Positions 12,094 through 25,600 are shown, counted from the stretch's first letter. The stretch is 64,000 bases of DNA from Symsagittifera roscoffensis (GCF_963678635.1 NC_087071.1:12101088-12165087); one strand, 5' to 3'. Numbers and translations are program-made. The notes: a model not told the origin generated them from the letters alone.

Positions 12094-13300
12094 CGGAAAC
12101 CAAAAAGAACAAAACAATCAGGCGAAAAAAAAGGAAAAAATCAATAAATAGACCAAAAATTGAAAAATAAAGTAATCAGACTAAATCTGTAGAACAAATT
12201 GAGATTATTTTATCATCAGTTTATAATAAATAGGGAATCGGTGAGCTTTTGTGGATAAAAGCTAGCACTTATTTTTCTGTGATGAATTCATAGCCCCAAT
12301 CTAGGTTCTCTTCACAACAAGAAGAAGGTACAATATCACTTCTACGAGGTCAGTTATTTTTTTTGATTTTTTTCTAGAAATTTTTGCTCCTTAATTTTGA
12401 TTTTTTTAAAATTACTAAGCTATACGCCTGCCAATCTATGAGATGTCATTAGAAACATCTTTAGAAACATCTAAGGTTTGTGCTTATGCAAAAAGCTTCG
12501 TTCAAGTTTATGTTGGCACCGTTTCAGGGTCTCCTAGTCTTCCCATAAAATAGTTGACAAACATTTTGTCAAAAAGGTTATTATTGATAAGAGAAAAAAA
12601 TTTAGACAGATTCTCATCTGAGCCATTCTTAAATTTGCGCTATAAAGCAGCAAAAACCTATAACAAGTTTTTTCAGTTCAAATTTTTTTGCATTCATTCT
12701 TCGTGGCTACACTTTTTTCGCGAAGATTACAAAAAATAACAAAACTGCTCTAATGATTTTATAAATTGAAAGCTTTCAAAACGTTTCCTTTTTTTTATTA
12801 GATTGTAAAACTCCCCCACACGCAAAGGAAATCAGAAAAAGATTTTTTTCTTATGCAGGACGAGATATTTGAAAAAATTGAATTGCCTCAGTTCAATAGC
12901 TCACAATCTTCGCTGATTGAGCTATCATTGATAGTCATCTCACGCTGATTCAGCGTCGTTTGTTTCAGTATTAAGTTTTCAGTATTATATTATCGTTTCA
13001 TAAGTAATTCAGCGCTGAAAAAGGCAATATTTATCGTAAATTGATACACAGATTGTCTCGAACACGATATTTCTCTGCTGGGGTGCAAATTCACTGGATA
13101 TGGCCAGTTTTTAGCTGTCAACTTTGCGACGATGGTGCAAAGGTTATTTATGTCAATTGAGCTGCAAAAATATTTATTGCATTGGTGTGAAAAAAGCATA
13201 AATCAGCGTTAATACCTGCTGAAACAGTTTTGATCAACATTTATGAGGTATTGATAAGAGCTGGACTTGACCAATTTGCTGGTTACAATCTAGAATTTTA
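12094..13300. other. Intergenic, globin 3' region
   Basis: AATAAA signals at 12143 and 12166, probably for the globin transcript. The rest is AT-rich, with palindromic snippets such as TTCAGCGCTGAA near 13007. No gene seen and no missing globin helix G/H exon found. Confidence 0.45.
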
Positions 13301-13518
13301 GGCTCTTTTCCAGTTCCCCCCTTTCAAAATAACGAGTTTTATATTTGTTTTACTTGTTATTACGGCTAAATGCGTGAAGTTACGGTGTAAAGTATGAAGA
13401 ACAAATCTGTTCAAAATTGTCGATTTGATCACCACGCCAAATTTCATTGCATTATGACAACATTAAATAGATTTTTCAAAATTGAATTTGAAAGTGGGAG
13501 GGAAACTGGAAAAAAGCA
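13301..13518. mobile_element. hAT-like MITE, family B copy 2 (218 bp)
   Basis: Starts GGCTCTTTTCCAGTTCCCCC and ends GGGAGGGAAACTGGAAAAAAGCA. The perfect 8-bp target duplication GAATTTTA lies at 13293-13300 and 13519-13526. No coding capacity. Confidence 0.85.
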
Positions 13519-14559
13519 GAATTTTACACTTATTCAGCGCTAAAATTTGCTCTGAAGTCAACACCGATATGCGTTACGAGAAATAAAGACGTGAATAGCG
13601 CTTCTCATTTATCTCATAGCGCCCAAAATATCAATTTTCAAACACCCAAAATATTACTGAAACCGATTCCTGTTTTATATTCTGTTTTATATTCTGTCAA
13701 AAACTGCTAATTAAAAAGTTAAAAATTATTTCCAAAAAATCTAACGCAAAGCATAGGTATTCTGTCGTTTTCCTCAAAAGTCAAACTGTTATTTGCAGAA
13801 AAAGAAATTTGTATGCAATTTTTTGTTTTCTTCAAATAACCGTTGTAAAATTTTCCTGCTTCCAACAATTTGACAAAGTATTTGAGACAAAGGTGGTTTG
13901 TTTTTCCTGACAAATTTAGACAGTTTGATCATCGATTTCTTAATGAAATAAAAACAAGTTTTGTCAGAGAGGTTGTGCTGTCAAAAAAGAAAAGATGTTT
14001 TACCGTTGACCTTTTTTCTTGAAGCTATGCGGCTCTGAAAATAGCCACTTTGGCCAAATTGGATTAATTAAACCACAAAATTTTTCGTTCTACCACGTAT
14101 TAGGGGCAAAACATTTCTTACAAATTGAGTTGAAGCTCTTAGTTATTTTTGATACTATTATACAAGCGTTGATCATTCAAAAATTTTTTTGTCGATTTCT
14201 GTCAAAAGTCTTATCAATTTTTCAATTTGAAAAAAAATTCTATAGACGTTATAGGGCGGTCCAAACTTTCAAGGCTTTGTGCTGATTCAAGCTATTTTTC
14301 TTAGACTTGGAATATTAAAAAATTGTCCTAATAAAATTTGCCCTGAACACTTACTTACATTCCCGCAGTGATAAAAATCGAACACATTAACGCAATTAAA
14401 GAATCGATTTATATACAAGCACTTTGAGAGCGATAATTGATTATATACCGAAAGAATGCAATTTTTTTCCAGTAAAAACAAAGTAATTTTAGTGTCTAAA
14501 GAACCGATGTTTCTTTGCTTAAAACTTGTAACTAATCTTAAACTAATCTGTGTATGATC
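13519..14559. other. Intergenic, nothing recognised
   Basis: AT-rich; no coding or structural signal judged real. Confidence 0.5.
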
Positions 14560-15610
14560 AGTTAAAGTCCCATATAAATAAGTCTGTTTAAAATATGGAT
14601 ATTGTTTGTATATAATCAGTAAATCTTATGTATTCAATGTGAACGTAATCTGTAGTTAACTTGTATATAATATGTATATAATCCACATAGAATCGATTCT
14701 GATGTCAAAAAATTTTAGGGGTTGTAAAAAGATCAACTCTAAGCCTCCATCTTTTTTGATATAGTTTATTACGAAATTTAGCAAAATTTGTTTTTTTAGT
14801 CATGAAGAACCGCGTCAGTGTTTGAGGAAGCTAAAGTCACTTGAGGAGAAAATATTACCAAAAAGTATAAGTTTCAGGAGATCCCGCTAAGGTTTATCAA
14901 TCTAAGGTTTCTCGCGGTGTACTTTTCTGCAGAACTTTGTCAATTACAGTTTCTATGAAAAACCTTGTATGTCAATTGTGTAACAAAATCGACAAAAAAT
15001 TAATAAAACAAACATGGAACCACTTCTGTTGGCTGCAACTTACTTTTTTTATAATTGATAGATTTTAAGCTTGAACACCAGTATAAAAAATTAACTGAAA
15101 AGCGTACATTGCATTTTTTTTCACATTACTCATAATAGTTCATGGGCAAAAAATAGACAAAACCAGTATATAATCTGCTAACAAAGTTTATACAGTCTTC
15201 ATAAAATCTGTGTATATTCTGCAAAAAAAATAGTTAAAAATTGGTATATAATCTGAATATAATTGGAAGTTATTCGGTGTACAATAAGTACAATATCTGT
15301 AAATAGTTGGTGCATAATATGTATATCTTTTTTAGGTGACGATTTGTATATAAATAAAACATAATCCTTACATACTCTGTATGTAATCTATGTATAATCT
15401 GTAAAAAAAAGTTGCAGATAATTTTTATGTAATCTACAATAAATCTGTGTATAATCTTCTGCATATGATCAGTATATATCTTGAAAATAAACTGGATATA
15501 GTTTGTAGATAATGTATTGTGAAAAAAAGTCGTTAGATAATCTGTAAATAAAACTTTCATAGTCCGTACATACTCTGTATACAATCTGTAAATAATTTGT
15601 GGATAATATT
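14560..15610. repeat. Degenerate AT minisatellite (unit like TGTATATAATCTG)
   Basis: Two blocks (about 14560-14700 and 15155-15610) are built from many imperfect copies of a 12-14 bp word such as GTATATAATCTGT or ATAATCTGTAAATA. Frames here translate to repetitive Tyr/Ile/His strings and are not genes. Confidence 0.75.
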
Positions 15611-15978
15611 TTAAAGAATAAAATTTTGATACAGGAAAAACAGTGTGTTTTGAAAATGAATTTTGTTGAATATATACTGTTTAAAATTTAGCAAAACCAA
15701 ATGCGTTGTAACCGATTTTTAGAAGTTTTTAATTGAAGTTTTACTGTATAAAATAAAATTGATCGGAATCATTTTTCTATAGATAATTGATTTCCATCCA
15801 TTTTGTCGCGGATGGTCTTGTTTTTCTACGATTGCTTAATTCTGCAATGAGGAAAAATACATTACACTGTTTCTTTATAACTCGTTTTTTAGAAGCTGGG
15901 CCAATGCATCGTGAACCAAGTGGAAAACCGAGTTGGATCAAATTGGAACGCAGAGAAAAAATTGGCTTGGAAAAAGGA

Positions 15979-16202
15979 TAATAATTTTTCCTTTATTCCG
16001 ATCGAATTAACTTGTCCTGAAAAACAAAAAAATTAAAAATAGTTATTCGAAGTTTATAGCTTTTAAGAGTTTTGCAAGAAGGCCTTGAAGAAAAACTCTA
16101 GACGTTAAATAGAGATTCCACTTGGCATAAGATTTTTGATGCCAAGACGACCAGTTTGTCATAGAGAACCTTCTATTAGGTCGGAATAAAGGAAATAATT
16201 AT
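15979..16202. mobile_element. Small inverted-repeat element (about 224 bp)
   Basis: ATAATTTTTCCTTTATTCCG at the left is mirrored by CGGAATAAAGGAAATAATTAT at the right. It has MITE-like size and structure and no coding frame. No clear target duplication. Confidence 0.5.
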
Positions 16203-17042
16203 GTCCGAAGGCATATGAAATCATCACTTTCTACATGATAGTTCGATTCTGGATGGGAAATTACGGAGTGTGAAAAGAAAACAATTTGAAACAGTCATAC
16301 TGAATTATCATTTCACACCATTAGATACAAGAAAAAAGAAAAGTTGCATGATTTTTCTTGATGAACTCACAAAAATATGAAAATAAAATAAAAATTATAA
16401 GTTACAATTGAATTATGATTTAAACTAGACTTCTCAGTTGTTGACACATAATTTGAACAAAAATGTCCGAAAAGTTCATTGCATCTGCGACGCTATTTTC
16501 ATAGCATACATATCAGGTAATTTTTTTAGCTTATTGAATGAAATTTATCCAGTCTCCAAGCCTAGTCCATTTTATTGTTTCCCCAAAATCCAGACTGAGT
16601 TGTTTGGGTGATAATAATTTCAAGATCCTTGTCTGTTGTTTAAAATATTCTGTTTGGAAAACGATTTTACAAAAAAAATGAATATTTCGTGGTGAAAATT
16701 AGTTACCTACATTGCTTAACTCTGTCTAGTAAAAAAAATTTTTAAGTCTCTTTTCTAAAATTAATTTGCAATCTTTAATGTTGAGAAGTTATTTGATTTA
16801 ATATATTTGCAACTTCAGATGTTTCAAGATCAAAAATTCAAAACAGATTTGAGCTAAAAGCTGAAACACTGCAGCATGTAGCGATTCTAAGTTTGTCCTA
16901 AACTTCAGATGCCACTTGATGGCCCAATATATGACACTTATACTCACTAAATGCCAGCAAGGCACTCATCAAGTCTTCAATTTCTATGATTATGAGGCAT
17001 AAAGAAAATCTTCAGAAGGCTAGAAAAAAAACAGCCAACTTA
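16203..17042. other. Intergenic, nothing recognised
   Basis: AT-rich; nothing supported. Confidence 0.5.
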
Positions 17043-17582
17043 CATTACGAGGCCAAACTGTGCATTTTGTGAATTGTAAACGGATTCCGCAACAGGCAAA
17101 AATCAGATTTGTCGCGGAAATAGCTAAAACACTGTGTTGCTCAAAATCGCTCCAAAAACAGGCATTTTTGCGAAATCCGCAACAAAATAAGAGGAATCCG
17201 GAATCAGTTTGTGGAATCAAGGAACAAATAATGATAATACATGTGTTTAGTAAACTTAGGCTGTCGCGGGATCCGCAACTGTAAGTGGAATCCGCAAACT
17301 GGAAGGGGATTCCACAAATTGTAAGCGGAATCAGCATGAATGTGCGGAATCCACTAACATTTGCGGAATCCGGAACAATCACCTATATTCGCTCGTTGCG
17401 GAGTCCGCAAGAAAATCAATGTGCCGACAAAATTTACGTTACAGCTATTTGTACGCGGAATCCACTAAGGTTTTGACTTCTAACTTCTAACTTCCTGTCT
17501 CTCGAAGTCTTGTTTTTGGAATCCCGGAACATACAGACCCAAAATTGTGTTCCTATCTAGTGCACAGTTTCGCCTCGTAATG
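17043..17582. mobile_element. Terminal-inverted-repeat element, family C copy 2 (540 bp)
   Basis: Same ends as copy 1 (CATTACGAGGCCAAACTGTG... to ...CACAGTTTCGCCTCGTAATG, one mismatch), and the inverted repeat extends outward through CTTA/TAAG. The interior holds eight exact GGAATCC/GGATTCC cores plus about six one-mismatch forms, several reading as the 11-bp palindrome GCGGAWTCCGC. It lacks the insertion of copy 1, so 540 bp is nearer the original size. Apparent frames rich in RNP/CGI are artefacts of the motif. Confidence 0.8.
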
Positions 17583-17819
17583 TAAGAACAGTGAACTTGA
17601 AATAAAGAAAAAACATTATTAGGAATTTTTGGCGGTTATTGATCCAATTAGGCGGCAAGCAAATGTTTGTTTCTAAATTTGCTAGCCCGCAAATCAAATG
17701 AAAAAAATCTACTGCTGTAAAAAATAACGATTCAACATTAGGTGAATGTTTTCTTCTAATTGGGTGTCTCGCTTCTAACGGGTTGGTGACCGTACAAAAT
17801 TGCTTAACATACCATTTTC

Positions 17820-18022
17820 GGCTCTTTTTTCAGTTTCCCACCCTTCTCGAAAAATTCCACAATTAAGCTGATCAAAAGTTGCTCACATGACCTTTTGCAT
17901 ATGAGAAATGCTGTTCACTCTCACACATTTTGATGGAGTTTTTAACATGAGAAGTTATTTTAAAATTAGATTTCCACATATTGAATTTCCGAAAACTTCC
18001 AGGGGGGAAATGGAAAAGAGCC
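17820..18022. mobile_element. hAT-like MITE, family B copy 3 (203 bp)
   Basis: Starts GGCTCTTTTTTCAGTTTCCC and ends GGGGGGAAATGGAAAAGAGCC. The perfect 8-bp duplication CCATTTTC lies at 17812-17819 and 18023-18030. It is the third member of the family with its own target duplication. Confidence 0.87.
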
Positions 18023-18180
18023 CCATTTTCTTAAAACTTACTTAAATCTTTACTTAAAACCTACTCCAAAGAATGTGCGAAAAACGTTTTTGCAACCAGG
18101 TTCAAAAATTGATAAAAATGATTTTCATACAGTTTCAAGGCATGAAAAATTGATTATCCTACAATTTCATAAAATTGAAA

Positions 18181-18469
18181 AAATGCTTGTCATACAATTT
18201 CATAGTGTGAAAAATATCTATCATACAAATGTATTCTATAAAAAAACTGATTTTCACTCCATTTTCATCCTATCCCGATTGGGGTGAAAACACTAAAAAA
18301 AGCCAGGACTGACTTAAAGAGTGTAAAAAAATGCGTATTATCGAACTTGCTTATGTTTATTATGAAATACTTATTTTGCTTTTTTCATACTACTTTCGTA
18401 GTCAATGAAATAGCAAGAAATAGTATTAAAGCAGTTTTTCATAGTATGAAATTGTATGACAATCATTTT
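18181..18469. mobile_element. Inverted-repeat element next to a minus-strand LTR
   Basis: AAATGCTTGTCATACAATTT (18181 onward) is mirrored by AAATTGTATGACAATCATTT (ending about 18468), with similarity extending over about 34 bp. Related words (ATTATCCTACAATTTCAT) recur near 18153 and 20733, so this is a dispersed family. It abuts the LTR at 18471. Confidence 0.5.
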
Positions 18470-18470
18470 T

Positions 18471-18871
18471 TGTCAACCCGGGCTGCTTTGGCTTCTTCTT
18501 CTGCTTCTGCTTCTTCTGCTGGCTTCTGCTTCGGTATTGGGCTTCTGCCTTGACCCAAACACAAACACATTTTTTAAACCAAAAACAATCAACGATGGGA
18601 AGACTGTCATTTGAAATAAACTTTTTAAGAGATTTTTATACCATTTCATAGGTTGGCAACAAAACTAGGTAACCAACCGTTTAATTAGACAGCGATAAAA
18701 GAGTAGAAAATCAACTTCTATAAAATGGAAAGCGAACCGCGTGTTGAGATCTGATCTCGTGATGTGACATCGCGTGATATCGTGCACTATCCAATCATGT
18801 TTTTATTTTGAACAAAAAAGTGGGAAGTGACTTCTTTATAAAGTGAGAAGTCATTTCTTCAAGACCTAACA
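18471..18871 (-). repeat. Putative LTR (401 bp) in minus orientation
   Basis: On the minus strand it begins TGTTAGGTC and ends GGGTTGACA (TG...CA), directly after a purine-rich tract (GAAAGGAGGAG, a polypurine-tract candidate) and a coding-like stretch. It contains a TATAAAA box and a GAAGCA-type trinucleotide stretch. This matches the 3' LTR of a retrotransposon whose interior lay to the right. No second copy of the LTR was found, so the call rests on end structure and context. Confidence 0.45.
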
Positions 18872-19061
18872 CTCCTCCTTTCAAAATAAGTACTGCATCA
18901 TAGCCTACACTAGTCTGGAGGTTTAGTTTTACCATGTCCATACGATGTTTGTTGAAAGCAATATCAGTTTGTCCTAGCTCAAATATCCTGATCATTTTGC
19001 CTACTCTGCTTTTAAACTTCCTGCTCTTCACTATCTTTGAACCTAACATCATAACCATACT
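18872..19061 (-). pseudogene. Truncated retroelement coding end next to the LTR
   Basis: A minus-strand frame of about 60 codons (beginning MVMMLGSKIVKS) runs into the purine tract and LTR. It reads like the end of a polyprotein but has no diagnostic motif, so the Ty1/copia or Ty3 type is not assigned. Sequence further right diverges, so only the last part survives. Confidence 0.3.
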
Positions 19062-21105
19062 CTGAAACTGCCTAGCCTCGCATAATTTTCTCTATAATGA
19101 GAAATTTCAAAAAAAAATTTTGGTTAACATCATTGACAATTTGTTTTCTTTCGGAAAAAAATGGTCCCAAACAAAAAGTAATCAGGTATTCTGGTGTCTA
19201 CATGTTAGATTTTTATAATAAAGGACTAGCGAGAAGTTTTTGATGCTTCTAAATTTTTATGCATTTTAACTACATTCGTTAGAAGTTTTAACTTTTTGGA
19301 CAAAATTTTTTTACAATTACAAAAAAAGTTGTAAATAAAGTGCCCACTTGAAAGCCGATTTTCAGGCTTCATTACAATTGTAAAAAACATAAAATCTCAA
19401 AAGAGTAGCCATTAGTTCATTAATCGAAACATTTTGGAGATAACGAAAACATCTTTGGCAGTTTTAAATAGTGTTCAATTCCGATAATTAAAACTAAACA
19501 GTTACATGGAGTTATGTTACAAGGCGTCAGCTTTATACGAGAAAAGAAGTGATTGACAAAAATGTAACGATTTTCCAGAGTTTTTTGTTACACAAGATGA
19601 TAATTCAAATTTTCTGTTACGCGCCTATTTATTTTTTTGTGAAGTACTTGCTGAGAGCCTTTCAGTTTTTCTACAAATTGTTCCCCTTGACCGTGAAGCA
19701 AATAGCATGTATTTTCAACCTCCGTAGCTGATTTAATAATAGATCAAAAGCAATCACACTTACTTGCTTCTTTATATTCGGTTAATTTCATTGCTTCAGG
19801 CTAAATGCCGAATGGAGAAAAACTTGACTGCCATAAATTTTTCATGAAATTTTTGTTCTTCCGTTGTTAATGCCAACTGTGTTTCGAACTGGCTCGAACT
19901 CTGTATCTCGACAGCGATGAAAAATGATAATTGAAATTGATTCCGATCAGTTTAACATAACATTCGCTACCTTCAACATGACAAAAAATTTCTGCATTTT
20001 TTTCGCCAAAATTTATCAATCGAAGGAAATGATAGAAAAAAGGAACCATTAATACAAATTCGTTCAATTTTATGTTGCAACTTTATGTATAGTTTTATAT
20101 TTAAGCCTTTGTAAATTAAAAACCTATGTTTCTTGATTTTGATTTCTAAGGAATTTATGTTCAAAAGGTAATTTCTCAAAGTGACTTGTGAAAGTTGAAC
20201 GTTCCATTTTCTTTATGATAATCAGGTTTACACAGTTTGACACTCATCATTTTCGCAAATTTACATGAATTGAAGCCTGTTCTCAATTGACAACTTTAAT
20301 AAATATTATTTGGCTATATGTTCATTCTTCACAGTTTTTTTTCTGGCTTTAAAAATTACTTTGTTTACTCAAAAGCAAAAAAGTCGTTTGTTTGAATTCA
20401 TAATCAGCAGAAAAGAAAATTTCGCTAAAGTTTTTAGTATTATATAGCCAACCACCGAATAATCTTTAAAAAATGTTCAACTATTATTTACGTAATTTAT
20501 CTAGTTTATATATTTCGTCCAACTTTCAAGTGAAACAAATAGGGATGCTAATAGAAAACTTTCCATTTCTAATTCATTCGAAGTTTTTGTAAAAAGAAAA
20601 AATTCACCTGTTAACACCATTTTCAGAAACGCACAAACACCAGAGATCAAAATGAAGCTGCGAAATCAAATCAAGTATTTAACACTTTTATGCACAAAAG
20701 TCACTAACACACAGTTGCACCCAAGAAAAAAGATTATCCTACAATTTCATTCTCAAAGAAGATAAGAAAACGTTTGTCATATATTTTCTATATCTGATCA
20801 TTATTTGATAAACAATAAATGCAATGTTGCGAAAAACCCAAAATCCTAGGTTCAGGAATATAATTTGTTTTACTTTAGCCGCAATATCATTTTTATGCTC
20901 AGACAAACAATTTTATCTAGTTTCCTTAATTATGTGAGAATTAAGGAAATTATATATTCAGGAAGAAAGAACATTGTACGTTTTTTATTTTCAAAATTTT
21001 TATTATTGTTAGATAATTGAATACTTTTTACTGAGTAACTTTTCGATGTTGAAACATTGTATGGTTGTAGGGAAACCTTATGTTCTGCAAGCATAGCATC
21101 TAGTC
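19062..21105. other. Intergenic, nothing recognised
   Basis: AT-rich; no convincing gene or repeat apart from short words shared with the 18181 element near 20733. Confidence 0.5.
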
Positions 21106-21363
21106 CAGGGGGGCGGATCTAAGATGACCAAATTGATTTTTTGAGCTCTCCCAAATCACTATAGAGATCCCATTTTGACCAAAATTTCTGCGCCGCACAG
21201 GCAAATTTTTGATTAAGAAAACAGGCCAAAAAAGGGGTTTTTAAGCTTTTTTTGGAAACTTTTGACCAAAAGATTGCGTTTTTTTCCGCGCGCGTTTTGC
21301 GTCGCAGGGGGTCAAATCACTGATTAGGGGGGGTGTCTTCCGCCTCCCTTAAATCCCCTGGTG
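21106..21363. mobile_element. hAT-type MITE, family A copy 1 (258 bp)
   Basis: Starts CAGGGGGGCGGATCTAAG and ends AAATCCCCTGGTG, a mutated form of the family end AAATCCGCCCCTG. Flanks ATCTAGTC and ATCTGGTC match at 7 of 8 positions, an aged 8-bp target duplication. Interior words (TTTGAGCTCTCCCAAATCACTATAGAGA-like) are shared with the copies at 39447, 45060 and 45838. Confidence 0.75.
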
Positions 21364-22687
21364 ATCTGGTCAATTCTTTTTTTCATCCATCGAATTTTTT
21401 CTCGGGACATATTTTGAGGTTGATCAGTCCTTGTTTATACAAAATTTAGGTAAGTCAAACTGTAGTGTAATTTGCTTTACCTTATATGGGGAAGATTTTC
21501 AGTTGACTGATCAATTTTCTTTGGCTGTTTTCATTTAGAGGCTGGAGAAAGAGTGATTTTAACGGGAGTTGATGTGACTTCTTTGATGCGCTAAAATGGA
21601 CTTTGCTAAAAGTTATAATTGTATTTGTTACATTTTGCAACTTGGACATCGCGACATGAACGAATTGAGGTGTTGCTCTTTTTCTGACAATTTCAATCAA
21701 TACTTTATCGCACGCAGCGTCTCCTGATTAAATTTGTTCTATTTCTTCCATCTTGTTGATAACATTTTGCTTCATTACAAATCCTTTAAAGTTTGTTTTT
21801 CTTCGTCTTTGTGTTTTTTAAAGATTTTTATCTCAGTAACAGTACCAGTATCTTTTTCACTACCCCTCTTCATTACATTTGGGGGGACTCGTTAAATTCA
21901 GATATTAACTTAACCGTGGAATAAGTTCTTCTTAGGGGTGGCAATTCTTTCGAGAGTATCAAAAGGGGGGTGTGGAGGAGGTGATATTTCAAGAGAACCA
22001 GTATTTTTACAAAAAAACGAAGAAAACTGTAAGAACTGAAACTGAGTTCCTACAAAAATATTATTTTGAACAAAAACTAAGTTTAACTTAGATCTAGAAG
22101 TTACAAAATTACCAGAACTGTTATGATTTCATTTAATCTGCAATCAAATCCTAATTTTAATCATAAAACTGACTTTTTCGGGTACATTAAACTGATTTAA
22201 GGCTACATGAGACACACTGGATGAAAATTTGATTAATTTATCTCGAAATGATTGTCAAAACCAGCCATACTCAAATTGTCCAAAGTGTTATTGTGTATAA
22301 TTTTAATAAAAATATATTTTAAAACTTTTTTGACTTAATTGAACTAATTTTTGATAGACTTCTGGGCAATTTTGGCAAGTTTTATTTAGCCAGATTAAAA
22401 GCTCGAGGTCAAATCTTTGAAACGCTCGAGTCAAAGATAAGCCAGTAGGTTTTGTATTATTAGAATTAGAGCCATGTTTGTAAACTTAAGAACAAGCTTT
22501 TCAGATTGAATTTTCGGGTAATATCGTGCAAATTAAATCCATGATGTTAAATGCCGGTCAAAATTTAAGCTGTTTTCTTTTGCCATCTTGATTAGTCACC
22601 CAAAAACTAACCATCTTCGAAAAAAAAACAAGCTAAAAATTTCAAATTTTTTGTTAAATTCAAACAATTTACACTTACAATACTTTG
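21364..22687. other. Intergenic, upstream of the membrane-protein gene
   Basis: No gene seen. The last few hundred bases presumably hold the promoter and 5' UTR of the gene starting at 22688; no core promoter element could be fixed. Confidence 0.45.
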
Positions 22688-25600
22688 ATGGCTATTAAGA
22701 AATGTTTCGGGTGGATTGCTATCACAATGACAGTACTGGGAATTTCAGGTAATTATTTGAAAGCGTTTAAACTTGTTCAAAAGAGGATTTGCTTTGGAAA
22801 TGCATTTAAAAAAATAAAACCGATAAAGTCATGGTGAAACAAAAATTGGGGCTTTTGTTTTTAATTGGAAGCTCGACTCAGTTAAATTACTGCTATCGAA
22901 GTTTTTGATACGGATTTTAATCAATCTCTGTACTTATTCGTAATCTAACTTAAGATGATTTTCTTTATTTCGACGAAAATGTTTAAAGCAAAGCACAGTG
23001 GGTGAACGTCGATATTTTGGGAGGGTGTAGTACTGCGTTGCAGTCATCCATTTACATAATATGTATACTATTATTTCCAAGGCCATTTGTGCCGTTCTAA
23101 AATAGAAGAACTGCAAATTCAGTCCTGCCATACAGCGTAGTAAAACTGAGCTAGTAAAACTGAGCTACGAAAAAGACGTTATTACAAACTGTCTAAATTC
23201 AAGTGTTGTGCAACACTAGTTTTATATAATTGAGTTATCAAAACTTCCATCAGTTATCATAAGGCGCAGCCAGCAGGATTCTTGTCTCAAGACAACCCAA
23301 CCGAGATGGGAATTCCCGTAGTCGGGAGCACAGCGAGTTCAGATCAGCCATGAAACTTTGAAATTTGGCTCGACCAATTTATCATGGCAGTGACGGTGAA
23401 AGAGAAAGTGGATCCCGAAACGTTACTATAAGAGCCAAAACCGATCATAAAAAATTCAGAACTAAAACCAGAAATGCCACGAACAGGTGAAGATGCTATG
23501 GCCGTGAAAGAAAGGGAAGAAAGAGAAATAATGGCTAGAGACAAAGTCCAAAGGGAGAACGAACAACGAAGAAAAAGAGGCCGAAGGTTGGCCATAATGT
23601 GTAATATTACTAAGTACAGAAAAGATTAGTGTCAAGAATATTACAAGCGGTGGGGGCAGAAGGAAAGACGAGATTCGTTTAGCAGAATTCGCACACGGAG
23701 AACTCAAAACTGAAATTTAAAGAGATTGTAGCTTTAGAAGAGTGACGTATGAACGATACAAGCTTTTCAATAGACATCAAGAAGCAGGAGAGTCACTGGA
23801 AGCATTCCATGCTGCTCTACATGCACATACAGCTAGGTCCAAATAGGGTAAGCTCGAAGATGAACTACTAGTACGAGGTTTATTCATCACGAGGATGAAA
23901 AATGCAGCCCTACAAGACACTTTGACATTTGAAACCTCATCTCCCGACGAAGTGTTTAAAGAACGCTCAAATGTGAACAGAGCAAACAGACAACACGGTC
24001 ATTTTAGAAGAAGAACGCTAATACTGCGAAAGCAATTCAATCGTCTGAATCACAAGAATAAAACAAGAACCTGTTATGACAGTTAGGAACAGTAACCAGA
24101 TCTGCAGATGGCAAGGTAAGGAACAGCATGAAACAAAACAACAGTAATGTAGAAACAACTCACGAGCTACTAAAAATAAACGAATTTGCATTAGATGCGG
24201 CAGAACGTTTACCGAGGGTCATTTAAAGAATTGCCCAGCAATGTGGAAAACGTGTAAAAACGGTACGAAACCAAACAACTTTGCGAAAATGTGTCGTTCT
24301 CAACAGGTAAATGTATATGAAGTAGCGGAGGATGTCGAAGGTAGGTCTGAAGACGGTTGCAATATCATACAGAACTTTGACTACCGTGATGAATTTGAAA
24401 CCATTTCGATAGAATATTCTCAACAATCACAACTCCAGATAGAACAAAAGGTCCATAACAGATTGGAAAAAAAGAAACGATACAAAAGGAGAACAGGAAT
24501 GATGTAAGTAATAAAAAAATTGACATACAAAGAATTCCACAGTCCGAGAAAATTAATTCTCTGAAGGCTCTTGTCAAGATTGATAATTAAATTATCTACA
24601 TTGCAGTAGACACAGGCAGCCCAGTATCGTTTCTCCTTAGGGCTAAAGTAAGACAAATTTTGGAAAGTTTAAAGAAAACCAGGTTTGTATCAACCGAAAG
24701 TTAAACCTGCAGGCACAGTTTTTTGACTACTATCAACATCCAAAATGATTCCTGGAGCAGCCAAAGTAAACATTCGCTCAGCGGAATGGCAAGTTCTGGA
24801 TGCATCATTCCTGATTACAGAGAGACAAACTAGTTGTAATCGTGAACACCACCCAGAAACTAGCTCCTAAAGAAAACTCGATGTTTGACGTGCTACTGTG
24901 CGAGCAGTCAAAAAATTGGAGAGAATTTTTTCTATAAAAAAGTCATGAAATTATTTGATTGATAGGAGGAATTGAAAAACCATTTAGTAAGCATAAAGTA
25001 TCCACTATGTCTAATTCAGGAAAAAGGTAGGCGGATACCAATTCACATCCAAAATATTGTACAACTTGAATTAGAAAAAATATTAGCGCAAGGTCATATA
25101 AAACGGCTTGACAAGTTCACAAGTGAATTTTTCTTCGCTACGAGAGTGATCACGCACTGATTATCGCATTGGAAGCGAAATAAATACACAGACAACTATT
25201 TAAAAACAAGTACCAGATTACCAACGTAGACAAACTATTAGATAGAGTAAGCAACTGCTAAAGCAGCGGGCGGTTTATATTTCACAGTATTAGACCTGAA
25301 ATACGCATGTAGTCAATTGAGGTTGACTGAGGAGTTACCAAATCAATTTAACTTCATTTTTGTCGGAGGGCAATCAACAGGGACTTACAGGTTCCTGACA
25401 GGTTTTTATGGACTAGCCGTCATTCAGAATTTCAGAAGACATGAATAGGACCTTAATCCACGCCGAAAACAGTTTCTGTTTTCTAGACGATATAATAATC
25501 GTTTTGAAATGAAACGAAAGCGAACATCAATTATTAGTTTCGAGCCTATGAAAAAAGTGGATGAAGAAAATCTGGCTTTGAAAATCGAAATTGTTGCGAA

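Noticed and set aside
14019-15584. Frames of 60-104 codons in the AT minisatellite and nearby
   Set aside because: Repetitive Tyr/Ile/His/Thr strings translated from the 12-14 bp repeat, or Phe/Lys-rich chance frames in AT-rich DNA.
17020-17476. Frames across the family C element, rich in RNP and CGI
   Set aside because: They reproduce the repeated GCGGAATCC motif and differ between the two copies.
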